DNA from: an uncultured Anaerolineae bacterium
Lineage (GTDB): Bacteria > Chloroflexota > Anaerolineae > Anaerolineales > Villigracilaceae
Direction: 5' to 3'
NCBI GenBank assembly: GCA_903875215.1
Contig: CAIQVH010000031.1
Span: 515,756 to 579,755, forward strand
DNA: 64,000 bases
The stretch's first letter is position 1, and each line of letters opens with the position of its first letter. This document shows positions 1-9,458 of the stretch, in pieces. The translations under genes were made by a program, and so were the position numbers. The notes under the pieces were generated by a model. That model searched no databases. It was not told the origin of the DNA and worked only from the letters and a program-made list of their open reading frames with translations.

Positions 1-1
1 G

Positions 2-991
2 ACAGCAATCGGGCTGGAGGCACTGCTGGGCTGGCTGGAAGGCCGGCTGGCAAGCCTAACAAAACGGCCATTCACTCAGCCTCTGATGCTGCTGCTTTTT
101 CTCACCCTGGCCAGCCTGAACCTGGCCCTGCTGACCGATGCTCTGCGCAACGGGCCCACCTGGTACCCCGACTATGGCCTGTATGGAATGCAATATGGCG
201 CCAAACAGATTTACAGCGAAACCGTCCTTCCCATCCTCAAACAGGATCCAGACGCGAGTTTTGTCATTACACCCTCCTGGGCCAACGGCGCGGAGCAATT
301 CCTGGGCTTTTTCATCCCCGCCGCCGACCAACCCCGCGTGATGCTCGGACAAATCTATGACTTGCTGCCCCGCCACCCAACCCTCTCCGAAAAAGTCTAT
401 TTCATCGTCTCGCCCGAAGAGCACGAAAAACTTACCCACGATCCAAAAATCAAGGAAATCGTCGAGCGCCTGATCATTCCCTACCCAAACGGCCAACCCG
501 GGTTTTACGTCCTCAACCTGAAACTGGCCGATAACATCGATGCCCTCCTGGCGGCAGAACAGGAAGCAGCCCGCCGGCCCGTGGAAGAAGATATCGAACT
601 AAACGGCATAGTCCTGCATGCCGTCCATTCACCGCTCGGTGGCGGCAGTCTGGCTGACCTGATGGACGGTGATCCCCACACCCTGGCCAAAGGCGCAGAA
701 GCCAACCCCTTGCTGCTCGAATACTACTACCCCACGCCCATCCAGGCCACCCAACTGGTGCTGACCACCGGCTCAATGAGCAATTTTGACGTCAGCATCC
801 AGCTCTTCCCGCCCGGCTCCGACCAATCCATCAGCTACGTAAAAAATTTCAGCGGGCTGCCCCCCGATCCAACCATCACCCTTGCATTCACCAACGGCCC
901 CGCCAGCTTTGACCATTTCCTGCTCACCGTGAAAGACAATGGCCAGGGACAAATTGCCCAGGTCCACATCCGCGAAATCTCCTTCAAGTAA
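2..991 (+). CDS. Membrane glycosyltransferase-like protein, C-terminal part (5' end outside window)
   Basis: The frame is open from the first bases, so the start lies upstream and only the last 329 codons are visible. A hydrophobic segment (about residues 28-45) is followed by a soluble part with GLYGMQYGAK and ITPSWANG. This resembles the extracytoplasmic tail of large polytopic GT-C type sugar transferases. The last 130 residues (LADLMDGDPHT through the end) resemble a discoidin (F5/8 type C) carbohydrate-binding fold, because of the DGDPHT turn followed by alternating beta segments. The next gene is another membrane glycosyltransferase, which suggests a cell-surface glycan function. The catalytic N-terminus is not visible, so the family call is an inference. 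Confidence 0.7.
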   Translation, partial: TAIGLEALLGWLEGRLASLTKRPFTQPLMLLLFLTLASLNLALLTDALRNGPTWYPDYGLYGMQYGAKQIYSETVLPILKQDPDASFVITPSWANGAEQFLGFFIPAADQPRVMLGQIYDLLPRHPTLSEKVYFIVSPEEHEKLTHDPKIKEIVERLIIPYPNGQPGFYVLNLKLADNIDALLAAEQEAARRPVEEDIELNGIVLHAVHSPLGGGSLADLMDGDPHTLAKGAEANPLLLEYYYPTPIQATQLVLTTGSMSNFDVSIQLFPPGSDQSISYVKNFSGLPPDPTITLAFTNGPASFDHFLLTVKDNGQGQIAQVHIREISFK

Positions 992-1108
992 TAGAGACAA
1001 AATTCCGCACAAAGAACAACTGGAACGCGGTGAACAATTGGGTAAAATAACCCCGGAAATCTAGCCCTGCGCACCCCACGCTCCGAAACACCCTGCACCG
1101 AGGCCAAT

Positions 1109-3184
1109 TTGAAATTTCTGAAACGTATGCACTGGTTTGAACTGGCGCTGATCGTGGTCATCATGAGCACCCACCTCTACGCAGCCATCTCCGCGCCGCA
1201 TAACTTCTCCAGCCGCTGGTTTGTCCGCGACGACGCCTATTACTACTTCAAAGTCGCCCAGAATGTCAGCGAGGGACGCGGCTCCACATTCGATGGGATC
1301 AATCTCACCAACGGATACCATCCGCTCTGGATGCTGGTTTGTGTGCCCATCTTCGCCCTGGCTCGCTTTGACCTGATCTTGCCCCTGCGCCTGCTCACCC
1401 TCGTCATGGCCGCGCTAAGCGCTGTCAGTGGCATTCTCCTCTTCAGACTGCTGAAAAAAACCGCCGGAGAACCGCTCGCCATGCTCGCCGCCGCCTTCTG
1501 GACGCTCGACCTGGGCCTGCATGACATCATCACCCAGCAAGGCATGGAAACGGGCCTGCTCGCCCTCGCGATCATTTTCCTGCTGCGCCAGATGCAACTC
1601 CTCGACGAAAAACCAGACCCGCTCTCCAGCTCTGATTTCATCAAACTGGCAATTACCGCACTCGTAATGCTCTTCAGCCGCCTCGATAGCATCTACCTGC
1701 TCCTGCTGGCCGGCGTCTGGATGATTTTTCGCCGCAGCCCCATCCGCTACCTGCTGCCCTGCGACCTGCTCTTCACCTTTGGCGCCATCATCGGCGCCTA
1801 CATCCAGCGCGCCGGTTGGAAGTACTATCTGCTCGTCCTGCCCAACTCGGCAATTTTAATGAGCGCCCTGGCCTTCATCCTGCAAACCATCATTTTCTAT
1901 TTGATAGGGATGTATGACCACCCCAGGCAGCAAACCACCCGCCAGATCATACTGCGCAGCCTGGCAGGCACGGCCCTCTCCGCAGTCCTCGTAACCCTGA
2001 TTATGATCCTCCTCCAGGCCGCCGATTTGGTCCTGCTGCCGCGCGCCGTGCCGCTCCTCTACTGGCCGCTCGCCACCTTGCTCACCATCCTGACCCGGCT
2101 GGCCGCGCGAGCAATTTCACTCCAACCGGTTCAACCTGCCACACCCCAGCCGCTCTTCTTACAGATCAAAACCCGAATTAAGGGCCTTACTTATTGGTTA
2201 CGCGATATTTTTATCTATTTCGGGCTGACCGGCACCGGGCTGGTGATTTACATGGCAATCAACAAAGTCCTGTTCGGCACTTTTATGCCCGTCAGCGGGC
2301 AGATCAAGCGCTGGTGGGGTTCGTTTCCTTATGCCGTCTATGGCGGCGGGGCCAAGTCGGCGCTGGATATTTTTACGTTCGATCCGCAGTTTTCTAAAAA
2401 TTGGGAGTTGCTGACCAGGCCGCTCTACACCTGGGCGGAGAATCTTTCTGTAAACGGTGGCACGCCTGAAGCGTGGTATTGGTCAATGTTGGCAGTGCTG
2501 GTCATTCTCTGGCTGGCAGTCAGCCTGAGAAAGCCGGAGGCCGGTCTGCCCCGTCTGGTCAAAAGTGGAGTTCTCCCCTTGCTGATCAGCGCCGAATTGC
2601 ATGGCTTTTTGTATGGCGCGCTGGGGTATTCGGCTTCGCATGAGTGGTATTGGGTGATGCAGATGCTGGCGCTGGTAATCCTGGCGGCGCTGGGCTTGCG
2701 CGGCCTGCTGGATTTGTTGCCCCCCACCCATCTATTGCGGCTGGCGACCTGGGGGCTGGCGGGCACGGCCAGCCTGGTGCTGGCATATGGCCTGACCAGC
2801 ACCATCATCCGCCTGATGCCGCTGCGTGATGCCATCCCCAACCAGCCCTACATGGACATGCTCCCGATCCTGGAAGGGTTCACCGAGCCAGGCGCCATCA
2901 TTGGGATGACCGGCGGCGGCAACGCGGGCTACTTCATTCACGACCGGACGATTGTCAACATGGACGGCCTGATCAATTCCAATGAGTACTTCCAGGCGTT
3001 GAAAAGCGGCCAGGCTGGGAATTTCCTTGCGCGGATGGGCATGGATTATATCTTTGCCAATTACCTGATCGTGACCGCCTCAATGCCATATGGCGAGCAG
3101 TTTTCTCCCGAGCAATTTGTGCCTGTTGTTGGCGCTCCGGTGTATGGACAGAAAGAATTGCTGAAATTTATCCCAACACCCTGA
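1109..3184 (+). CDS. Polytopic membrane glycosyltransferase-like protein (GT-C fold)
   Basis: This 691-residue protein has about a dozen hydrophobic segments. An acidic motif, FVRDDAYYYF, follows the first membrane span. That is where GT39/ArnT-type polyprenyl-phosphate sugar transferases carry their catalytic Asp pair. A soluble tail (MTGGGNAGYFIHDRTIVNMDG) ends the protein, as is common in this group. The likely role is moving a lipid-linked sugar onto a surface acceptor outside the membrane; the substrate cannot be read. The TTG start at 1109 has GAGG five bases upstream. An in-frame ATG at 1127 is the alternative. A strong hairpin terminator follows the stop. Confidence 0.85.
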   Translation: MKFLKRMHWFELALIVVIMSTHLYAAISAPHNFSSRWFVRDDAYYYFKVAQNVSEGRGSTFDGINLTNGYHPLWMLVCVPIFALARFDLILPLRLLTLVMAALSAVSGILLFRLLKKTAGEPLAMLAAAFWTLDLGLHDIITQQGMETGLLALAIIFLLRQMQLLDEKPDPLSSSDFIKLAITALVMLFSRLDSIYLLLLAGVWMIFRRSPIRYLLPCDLLFTFGAIIGAYIQRAGWKYYLLVLPNSAILMSALAFILQTIIFYLIGMYDHPRQQTTRQIILRSLAGTALSAVLVTLIMILLQAADLVLLPRAVPLLYWPLATLLTILTRLAARAISLQPVQPATPQPLFLQIKTRIKGLTYWLRDIFIYFGLTGTGLVIYMAINKVLFGTFMPVSGQIKRWWGSFPYAVYGGGAKSALDIFTFDPQFSKNWELLTRPLYTWAENLSVNGGTPEAWYWSMLAVLVILWLAVSLRKPEAGLPRLVKSGVLPLLISAELHGFLYGALGYSASHEWYWVMQMLALVILAALGLRGLLDLLPPTHLLRLATWGLAGTASLVLAYGLTSTIIRLMPLRDAIPNQPYMDMLPILEGFTEPGAIIGMTGGGNAGYFIHDRTIVNMDGLINSNEYFQALKSGQAGNFLARMGMDYIFANYLIVTASMPYGEQFSPEQFVPVVGAPVYGQKELLKFIPTP

Positions 3185-3194
3185 ACGCATGCAC

Positions 3195-3246
3195 GACTTG
3201 CGCTTGCCAACCTGATCCTGTGTCTGGCAAGCGCAAGTCATTTTTC
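3195..3246 (+). terminator. Rho-independent terminator after the membrane glycosyltransferase
   Basis: A perfect 15-bp stem (GACTTGCGCTTGCCA at 3195-3209 pairing with 3225-3239) with a 15-base loop is followed by ATTTTT. It separates the glycosyltransferase from the carboxylase operon. Confidence 0.85.
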
Positions 3247-3260
3247 CCAGGATCCCCAAA

Positions 3261-3665
3261 ATGCCCTTTTTCTTGAAGCGCCCTGCCAGCGTAACTATCC
3301 TATCCGTGTTTGTGTTATGTATCACGTCCTGGCACACGTTACGTGCCGTGAGCGCGTTCGCCAGTTGGAAGATTCAGCAGGAATTTGGCGCTTCGCCAGC
3401 CTACCTGCTCGGTTCCGGACTGGCCTGGTCAACAGCCGGGCTGTGGCTTGCGGTTATTCTCTGGCAGGGCAAACGGCTGGCCATCCCAGCCGCTTTGGGT
3501 CTGACCGGGTTATATCTGGCATGGTACTGGCTGGACAGGCTCGTCATCCAGGCAGTGCCGGCTCCCAACGCCGTCTTTAGCGCGGCGGTTTCCACTGCGT
3601 GCCTGCTATTTGTCATCATTAATTTGGTTTTATCGAAAGCCTTTTTCGATGAGGAGAGAGGATGA
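3261..3665 (+). CDS. Small four-span membrane protein of unknown function
   Basis: This 134-residue protein has about four hydrophobic segments: residues 9-27, 45-65, 72-92 and 103-125. No recognised motif is present. The stop codon overlaps the start of the carboxyltransferase gene in ATGA fashion, so the two are almost certainly cotranslated. It may be a membrane partner or only a passenger of the acyl-CoA carboxylase operon. Nothing in the sequence resembles the sodium-pump subunits of membrane-bound decarboxylases, so a decarboxylase complex is not supported by this gene alone. Confidence 0.8.
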   Translation: MPFFLKRPASVTILSVFVLCITSWHTLRAVSAFASWKIQQEFGASPAYLLGSGLAWSTAGLWLAVILWQGKRLAIPAALGLTGLYLAWYWLDRLVIQAVPAPNAVFSAAVSTACLLFVIINLVLSKAFFDEERG

Positions 3666-5212
3666 GCGAAAATCCACGCAACAAGACTCTGCGCGATAAA
3701 AAAGCCCAGGCCCAATTGGGCGGTGGCGCAGAACGCATCAAAGCCCAGCACCAACGCGGAAAAATGACCGCCCGCGAACGCATTGAGCTTCTGTTAGATA
3801 AAGGCTCCTTCCGCGAGATCGATGCCTTTATTCAGCACCGCACCCACGATTTCGGCCTGGACAAGCAGCGCTTTCCCTCCGACAGCGTGGTGACTGGCTG
3901 GGGCACCATTGAGGGGCGGCTGGTCTATGTCTTCTCGCAAGATTTCACCGTCTTTGGCGGCTCGCTTGGCGAAGTTCACTCCGAAAAAGTCGTCAAGATC
4001 ATGGAAATGGCGCTGAAAAACGGCGCTCCGCTGATCGGAATGAACGACTCGGGCGGCGCACGCATCCAGGAAGGCGTGGTTTCGTTGGGCGGGTACGCCG
4101 ATATTTTCCTGCGCAATACCCTCGCCAGTGGAGTCATCCCACAGATTTCAGCCATCATGGGGCCATGCGCCGGAGGCGCAGTCTATTCTCCGGCGCTAAC
4201 CGATTTTATTTTCATGGTGCGCAACTCCTCCTACATGTTCGTCACCGGGCCAGATGTCGTCAAGGCGGTCACACACGAAGAGGTATCGCAGGAAGAGCTG
4301 GGCGGCGCCAGCGTCCACTCCGAAAAATCCGGCGTCTGTCACGTGGCCGCTGATAGTGAAGCGGATACGCTCTACCTGATTCGCAAGCTGATGAGCTACA
4401 TTCCACAAAACAACATGGAAGACCCGCCCTACGTCCCCAACGACGACGACCCGTTGCGTATCGAAGAGTCCCTCGACACCATCATCCCGGACGACCCCGG
4501 CAAACCTTATGACATCAAGGACGTCATCCGCCTGATCATTGACAACGGCGATTTCTTCGAAATTCACGAAAATTACGCCATGAATGTCGTGGTCGGCTTT
4601 GCGCGCCTGGGCGGGCACTCCATTGGAATTATCGCCAACCAGCCCGCAGTGCTGGCTGGCGTCCTGGATATTGACGCCAGCGAAAAAGCGGCTCGTTTCA
4701 TCCGCTTCTGCGACTCCTTCAACATCCCAATCGTCACCTTTGAAGACGTTCCCGGCTTTCTGCCCGGAACCATTCAGGAACACGGCGGCATTATCCGCTC
4801 GGGCGCTAAATTGCTCTACGCCTACTGCGAGGCAACCGTCCCCAAGCTGACGGTCATCACCCGCAAAGCCTACGGCGGCGCCTATTGCGTCATGTCCTCC
4901 AAGCACATTCGCGGCGATGTGAACCTGGCCTGGCCAACAGCAGAAATCGCGGTAATGGGACCGGACGGTGCTGTGAACATTATTTTCCGCAAAGAATTGG
5001 ACAAAGCCGAAGACCCGGTCGCACGGAAAGCCGAATTGGTCGCCGATTACCGCGAAAAATTTGCCAATCCCTATGTGGCGGCAGAACGCGGTTACGTTGA
5101 TGACGTCATTGAACCGAAAGAGACCCGTTCACGCCTGATCAATGCGCTGGAAATGCTCCAGAACAAGCGGGATTCCAATCCGGCCAAAAAACATGGGAAT
5201 ATTCCGCTCTAA
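3662..5212 (+). CDS. Acyl-CoA carboxylase, carboxyltransferase (beta) subunit, propionyl/methylmalonyl-CoA type
   Basis: The 516-residue protein is the usual length for PccB/MmdA-type carboxyltransferases, which move CO2 from biotin to acyl-CoA. Both crotonase-like halves are complete. The N-terminal half has [24 protein letters not shown] and the oxyanion loop [15 protein letters not shown]. The C-terminal half has [26 protein letters not shown] and [10 protein letters not shown]. Biotin carboxylase and biotin carrier genes follow in the same operon, so a complete carboxylase is encoded. The family also includes decarboxylase and transcarboxylase subunits. With its own biotin carboxylase nearby, propionyl- or acetyl-CoA carboxylation is the best reading. 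Confidence 0.95.
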   Translation: MSENPRNKTLRDKKAQAQLGGGAERIKAQHQRGKMTARERIELLLDKGSFREIDAFIQHRTHDFGLDKQRFPSDSVVTGWGTIEGRLVYVFSQDFTVFGGSLGEVHSEKVVKIMEMALKNGAPLIGMNDSGGARIQEGVVSLGGYADIFLRNTLASGVIPQISAIMGPCAGGAVYSPALTDFIFMVRNSSYMFVTGPDVVKAVTHEEVSQEELGGASVHSEKSGVCHVAADSEADTLYLIRKLMSYIPQNNMEDPPYVPNDDDPLRIEESLDTIIPDDPGKPYDIKDVIRLIIDNGDFFEIHENYAMNVVVGFARLGGHSIGIIANQPAVLAGVLDIDASEKAARFIRFCDSFNIPIVTFEDVPGFLPGTIQEHGGIIRSGAKLLYAYCEATVPKLTVITRKAYGGAYCVMSSKHIRGDVNLAWPTAEIAVMGPDGAVNIIFRKELDKAEDPVARKAELVADYREKFANPYVAAERGYVDDVIEPKETRSRLINALEMLQNKRDSNPAKKHGNIPL

Positions 5213-5213
5213 G

Positions 5214-5846
5214 ATGGACGCCAACCAGCGATTTAACAAAATTGCGGCCTACATCGAAGAGCGGCGCGGAAATAGAAACAACCCGGCCCTGGACTACCGC
5301 TGGCAGCACAGCCTGCGCGTGGCGCATTATGGCCAACAAATTGCACTGGCTGAAAACGCCGCGGTAGAGCAAGTCATCGCCGCCTGCCTGCTGCACGATG
5401 TTGCCCGGTTTGATGAAGTAGATCATGGCATTGAACATGGGCGCGTCGGCGCCCGCCTGGTTCGCCCATTCCTGGCCGAATTGGGTTACAGCCCGGCGGA
5501 AATCAACAACATCTGCTTTGCCATCGCCGCGCACGTGGATGATCAGGCTGATTTCGAACACCCCTTTACGCTGGAAGCGAAAGTTGTCAACGATGCTGAT
5601 AATATTGATCGTTTCAGCACCTACCGCATCCTGTTGCACTTCCAGGACTGCCTGGATGATTATCATCAACTCATAAACCGCGCCAGCCAGCGGGTGGAAA
5701 AGCTGAAAACCCTTCAGCCGCCGCAGTTTATGGCCACGCCCAGCGGCGAGCGTCTCTTCAGGCACCAGCTTGAAATGCAAATCGAATTCCTGGAACGCCT
5801 GATTGCCGATAGCAAGATCAGTATCCTCCCGCAAATCAAGGAGTAG
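5214..5846 (+). CDS. HD-domain protein, putative phosphohydrolase, inside the carboxylase operon
   Basis: The ATG at 5214 starts one base after the upstream stop and gives a 210-residue protein; an in-frame ATG at 5193 is the alternative. HD-superfamily metal ligands are visible: an early His in RWQHSLRVAHYG, the His-Asp pair in AACLLHDVARFDE, a His in AIAAHVDD, and a later Asp in VVNDADNID. This matches single-domain HD phosphohydrolases that act on nucleotides or other phosphoesters; the substrate is unknown. It lies between the carboxyltransferase and biotin carboxylase genes with one- and two-base gaps, so it is transcribed with them. That is an unusual place for such a protein. Confidence 0.9.
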   Translation: MDANQRFNKIAAYIEERRGNRNNPALDYRWQHSLRVAHYGQQIALAENAAVEQVIAACLLHDVARFDEVDHGIEHGRVGARLVRPFLAELGYSPAEINNICFAIAAHVDDQADFEHPFTLEAKVVNDADNIDRFSTYRILLHFQDCLDDYHQLINRASQRVEKLKTLQPPQFMATPSGERLFRHQLEMQIEFLERLIADSKISILPQIKE

Positions 5847-5848
5847 GA

Positions 5849-7351
5849 ATGTTCAAAAAAGTCCTAATCGCCAATCGCGGTGAAATCGCCGTCCGCATCC
5901 TGCGAGCCTGCCGGGAAATTGGCATTGACACGGTGGCGGTATTTTCAGAAGCGGACCGGCAGGCCTTGCATGTCCGCCTGGCCGATGAAGCCTACCTGCT
6001 TGGCCCGGCACAGTCACGCGATTCATACCTGCGGATGGATAAACTGCTGGACATTGCCCGCAAGTCCGGAGCAGATGCCATCCACCCAGGTTATGGATTC
6101 CTGGCCGAGCGGGAAGACTTTGCCGAAGCCTGCACAGAACGCGGCATCACCTTCATCGGGCCAAAGGCATCCTCGATTGCGGCCATGGGCGATAAAATGA
6201 CCGCGCGTGAAACCGTCCGCAAGGCCGGCATCCCGGTTGTGCCGGGAACCGAGGATATCGGCAACCTGCGCGACGAAGATCTGCTGGGAATTGCGCGTCA
6301 GATCGGCTTTCCACTATTAATCAAGGCCACGGCGGGCGGCGGCGGCAAGGGGATGCGTGAAGTCTCCAACCTGGACGAGATGCCGGAACTGTTGAAATCT
6401 GCGCGGCGCGAAGCGGAATCCTCTTTCGGTGATGGGAATGTTTACCTGGAAAAACTCGTTGAAGGCGCGCGGCATATCGAGATGCAGGTGCTGGCCGATG
6501 AACAGGGTAACGTGATTCACCTGAACGAGCGCGAATGTTCCATCCAGCGTCGTCATCAAAAGCTGGTCGAAGAATCGCCGTCCTCTTTCCTGGATGAGGA
6601 GTTACGGCGCAAAATGGGCGAGGTGGCAGTCAAAGCTGCCCAGGCTGTGGACTATGTCAACGCCGGGACGATCGAATTCCTGGTGGACAAGGAGCGGAAT
6701 TTTTTCTTTCTTGAGATGAATACCCGGCTGCAAGTGGAGCATCCGGTTACGGAGATGGTGACCGGCGTTGACATCGTTAAAGAACAAATCCGCATCGCGC
6801 GGGGGCGGCCGCTCAGTTACCGCCAGGAAGATATCAAGATCAACGGGGCGGCGATCGAGTGCCGCATCAACGCCGAGGATCCTTTCAATAATTTTATTCC
6901 ATCCACCGGCCGGATCACGCACAGCCTGTTGCCAACCGGGCCTGGCGTCCGCATAGATACCGGCGTTTATCCTGGCTTCGAGATTACCCCGTTCTACGAT
7001 CCAATGATTTCCAAGCTGATCGTCTGGGGAGAGACGCGCGCTCAGGCCATTCTGCGCATGCGCCGCGCCCTGGAGGAGTATCGTATTGTCGGTGTGCGGA
7101 CGAATATTCCCTTCCACCAGATGTTGATGGACAGTCACCGCTTTATGGCCGGTCAATATGACACGCGTTTTGTGGAAGAGCGGTTTGCGATTGCGGATGA
7201 AAGCGACCCGGCCATGATGGAAATTGCCGCGGTGCTGGCCACGCTCGCCGCTCATCAGCAGGCCCAGCGTTCTGCCCAGCTGGTGCAGCGCAACGAGCGT
7301 GATACATCCAACTGGAAATGGGTCGGGCGCTGGGAACGGATGCATCGCTAG
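5849..7351 (+). CDS. accC: Biotin carboxylase subunit of acyl-CoA carboxylase
   Basis: The 500-residue protein carboxylates biotin at the expense of ATP and bicarbonate. The N-terminal domain begins KKVLIANRGEIAVRILRAC, the ATP-grasp core has the glycine-rich loop GGGGKGMR, and the active-site stretch EMNTRLQVEHPVTEM is intact. The C-terminal biotin carboxylase domain runs to about residue 450. The last 40 residues are poorly conserved. A strong ribosome site, AAGGAG, lies just upstream and overlaps the HD gene's stop. With the flanking carboxyltransferase and biotin carrier it forms one multisubunit enzyme. It could equally serve acetyl-CoA carboxylase, as biotin carboxylases are often shared. 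Confidence 0.95.
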   Translation: MFKKVLIANRGEIAVRILRACREIGIDTVAVFSEADRQALHVRLADEAYLLGPAQSRDSYLRMDKLLDIARKSGADAIHPGYGFLAEREDFAEACTERGITFIGPKASSIAAMGDKMTARETVRKAGIPVVPGTEDIGNLRDEDLLGIARQIGFPLLIKATAGGGGKGMREVSNLDEMPELLKSARREAESSFGDGNVYLEKLVEGARHIEMQVLADEQGNVIHLNERECSIQRRHQKLVEESPSSFLDEELRRKMGEVAVKAAQAVDYVNAGTIEFLVDKERNFFFLEMNTRLQVEHPVTEMVTGVDIVKEQIRIARGRPLSYRQEDIKINGAAIECRINAEDPFNNFIPSTGRITHSLLPTGPGVRIDTGVYPGFEITPFYDPMISKLIVWGETRAQAILRMRRALEEYRIVGVRTNIPFHQMLMDSHRFMAGQYDTRFVEERFAIADESDPAMMEIAAVLATLAAHQQAQRSAQLVQRNERDTSNWKWVGRWERMHR

Positions 7352-7426
7352 ACCAGCAAGGTCTTTCCAGCGTGCCGGAAGGCCAGGATCCTATCTTGCG
7401 TCGGGCTATGGAAATTGCGAGGAGAA

Positions 7427-7921
7427 ATGAAATACGTTACCACAATTGAAGGGAAAGAATTTACCGTCGAGATTCTCGACGAAAAGCACATCCGTGTAAA
7501 CGAACTGGTGCTGGAAATGGATTTTATGGCGGTCAGCGGCCAGCCGGTCTATTCGCTGTTGATCGATGGCAAATCTTATGAGGCCTACGTCTACCCCGAA
7601 GAGAAAGACTGGCAGGTATTGCTGCGTGGGCGCCAGTACCAGGCGCAGGTGGAGGATGAGCGGAAAAAGCGGCTGAAAACGGCAGGCGGGTTAAGTGCCG
7701 AGGGCGGGGAATTCCATCTCAAAGCGCCGATGCCCGGGTTGGTGGTGGCAATTCCAGTCAACGAGGGTCAGGTGATCCAAAAAGGCCAGGTGCTCGTCAT
7801 CCTCGAATCAATGAAAATGCAGAATGAACTGAAAGCGCCGCGGGACGGTACCGTGCACCGCATCCGCGTCAAGCCCGGTGAAAGCGTCGAGCAGCGCCAG
7901 CCTTTGTTGAACATCCTCTAG
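7427..7921 (+). CDS. Biotin carboxyl carrier protein (biotin/lipoyl-attachment domain)
   Basis: The 164-residue protein has an N-terminal beta-rich region and a C-terminal biotinyl domain (about residues 95-164). The biotin-accepting Lys is K130 in ESMKMQNE, 34 residues from the C-terminus as in typical carriers. The usual Ala before Met-Lys-Met is Ser here. ATG at 7427 is chosen because AGGAG lies directly upstream, although the spacing is short. It carries carboxybiotin between the biotin carboxylase and the carboxyltransferase encoded upstream. Confidence 0.93.
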   Translation: MKYVTTIEGKEFTVEILDEKHIRVNELVLEMDFMAVSGQPVYSLLIDGKSYEAYVYPEEKDWQVLLRGRQYQAQVEDERKKRLKTAGGLSAEGGEFHLKAPMPGLVVAIPVNEGQVIQKGQVLVILESMKMQNELKAPRDGTVHRIRVKPGESVEQRQPLLNIL

Positions 7922-7938
7922 CCGTTATCGAGCCGGTC

Positions 7939-8559
7939 ATGAGCCACGAAAACCAGGAAATTGAAGCCAAGTTTTACGTCCACACCCTTGCGCCGGTGGA
8001 GGCGAGGTTGCAGGCATTGGGCGCAGTCTGCAAGGTTCCGCGCGGGTTTGAATATAACCTGCGCTATGATGACAATGCCGGCAGCCTGCGCGCGGCGCAC
8101 AAAGTCCTGCGCCTGCGAAAATTCGATGATGTGCGCCTGACCTTCAAAGGGCCGGGAGAAGCGCTCGTCGGAGCGCTGGCGCGCACCGAAATTGAGCTGA
8201 TCGTCCAGGATTTTGACACGGCGCAAAAATTTCTTGAAGGCCTGGGGTACCACGTGACCGCAGTCTATGAAAAATACCGCGCCATGTACAGCCTGGCCCA
8301 GGCCTTGATTACGCTGGACGAATTACCTTATGGGAATTTTGTCGAAATTGAGGCAGTGAATGCTGAAACGATCCGGAAACTTGCCAAAAAACTGGGATTA
8401 AATCCCGAAGCCGCCATCCCGGCCAGCTATCAGGGCTTGTTTGAGCAGGTCAAAGCGGTGAAAAACCTGCCCGCCAAAAACCTGGTCTTTGGGGAATTTG
8501 AAACCATCCGGCTTTCTGCCGCTGACCTGGGCGTGGAGCCCGCTGACGAAAGCGATTGA
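7939..8559 (+). CDS. CYTH-domain protein (class IV adenylate cyclase / triphosphatase family)
   Basis: The 206-residue protein opens with the diagnostic CYTH signature EIEAKF (ExExK). Basic strands follow (KVLRLRKFDDVRLTFKGPG), then TEIELIV, YEKYRAMY and the acidic strand NFVEIEAV. These line the triphosphate tunnel of the family. Members are class IV adenylate cyclases, thiamine triphosphatases or inorganic triphosphatases, and sequence alone does not decide among them. It begins 17 bases after the biotin carrier and probably ends that operon. No clear terminator is seen in the 80-base gap to the convergent murI. Confidence 0.9.
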   Translation: MSHENQEIEAKFYVHTLAPVEARLQALGAVCKVPRGFEYNLRYDDNAGSLRAAHKVLRLRKFDDVRLTFKGPGEALVGALARTEIELIVQDFDTAQKFLEGLGYHVTAVYEKYRAMYSLAQALITLDELPYGNFVEIEAVNAETIRKLAKKLGLNPEAAIPASYQGLFEQVKAVKNLPAKNLVFGEFETIRLSAADLGVEPADESD

Positions 8560-8638
8560 TTTCTCCCCTTGCATTTGAACACCGCGAGGCGGAAGACACT
8601 CCAACCTTGTAAACCCTTCCCCCTTCAGACTGCCTGCT

Positions 8639-9457
8639 CTATTCTGTCAATCTTCCCTGCACCCAGCGCAACTCGCGCACGGCGCCCGGCTCGCCCAGCA
8701 ACAGCGGCAAAAGATTTTTCATGGAATCTGCCGCCGCAGTGGTGTAAACCGTGACTGATTCGTTTGCCCGCGCCGGCGGGCGCAAGCCGCGCGAGACAAA
8801 CAATCGCCCCGTCTGCCGCGCCACCGCGGGAGCGGGATCAATAACCCGCACATTTTCCCCGGCAATCCGCTCAATCAGCGGAATCACAAAAGGATAGTGG
8901 GTGCAGCCCAAAACCACCGTATCGATGTGCTTTTCGAGCATCGGCATCAGCGCCGCCCTGAGAATGGATTCCGTTTCAGGCGCTTCCAGCGCCCCTTTTT
9001 CAATCTGCCCCACCAGCCCGGGACAGGTATCCTGCAAAACGGTCACACCCTGCGCGAAGCGTTCCACCACCGAAGCATACAGCACTCCCTGAAAAGTGGC
9101 TGGCGTCGCCAGAACGCCCACCACCCCGCTTTTGGTCTGTTCCGCCGCCGGTTTGACAGCCGGTTCCATGCCCACAAACGGCACATCCGGGAAAGTCCGG
9201 CGCAAATGCTCCAACGCCGCCGCAGAAGCCGTGTTACAGGCCACCACAATCAATTTTGCACCCCGGCTCAATAGAAAACGTGTAATCTCTTCTGAAAAAT
9301 CCCGCACTTCTTCCAATGGACGAGGCCCATACGGCACATGGCCCTGATCGCCCAGGTATGTCACCGGCACATCCGGCAGCTGCGCGCGAATAGCGCGCAA
9401 CACGGAAAGACCGCCAACGCCCGAGTCGAACACTCCAATCGAAGCCTGTCCGATCAC
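8639..9457 (-). CDS. murI: Glutamate racemase
   Basis: The 272-residue protein converts L- to D-glutamate for peptidoglycan. The Asp/Ser loop is at the start (GVFDSGVGGLSVLR). The first catalytic Cys is in VVACNTASAAALE and the second in VLGCTHYPFVIPLI, and the PYGPRPLEE segment is conserved. Length is normal. It is the last gene of a three-gene minus-strand operon and starts two bases after the SUI1-like gene ends. Its presence indicates a peptidoglycan wall, at least in part. Confidence 0.97.
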   Translation of the reverse strand: MIGQASIGVFDSGVGGLSVLRAIRAQLPDVPVTYLGDQGHVPYGPRPLEEVRDFSEEITRFLLSRGAKLIVVACNTASAAALEHLRRTFPDVPFVGMEPAVKPAAEQTKSGVVGVLATPATFQGVLYASVVERFAQGVTVLQDTCPGLVGQIEKGALEAPETESILRAALMPMLEKHIDTVVLGCTHYPFVIPLIERIAGENVRVIDPAPAVARQTGRLFVSRGLRPPARANESVTVYTTAAADSMKNLLPLLLGEPGAVRELRWVQGRLTE

Positions 9458-9458
9458 A

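Noticed and set aside
3662..5212. Methylmalonyl-CoA decarboxylase sodium pump
   Set aside because: A biotin carboxylase gene is in the same operon and no integral-membrane beta subunit of the pump is present. The small upstream membrane protein does not resemble one.
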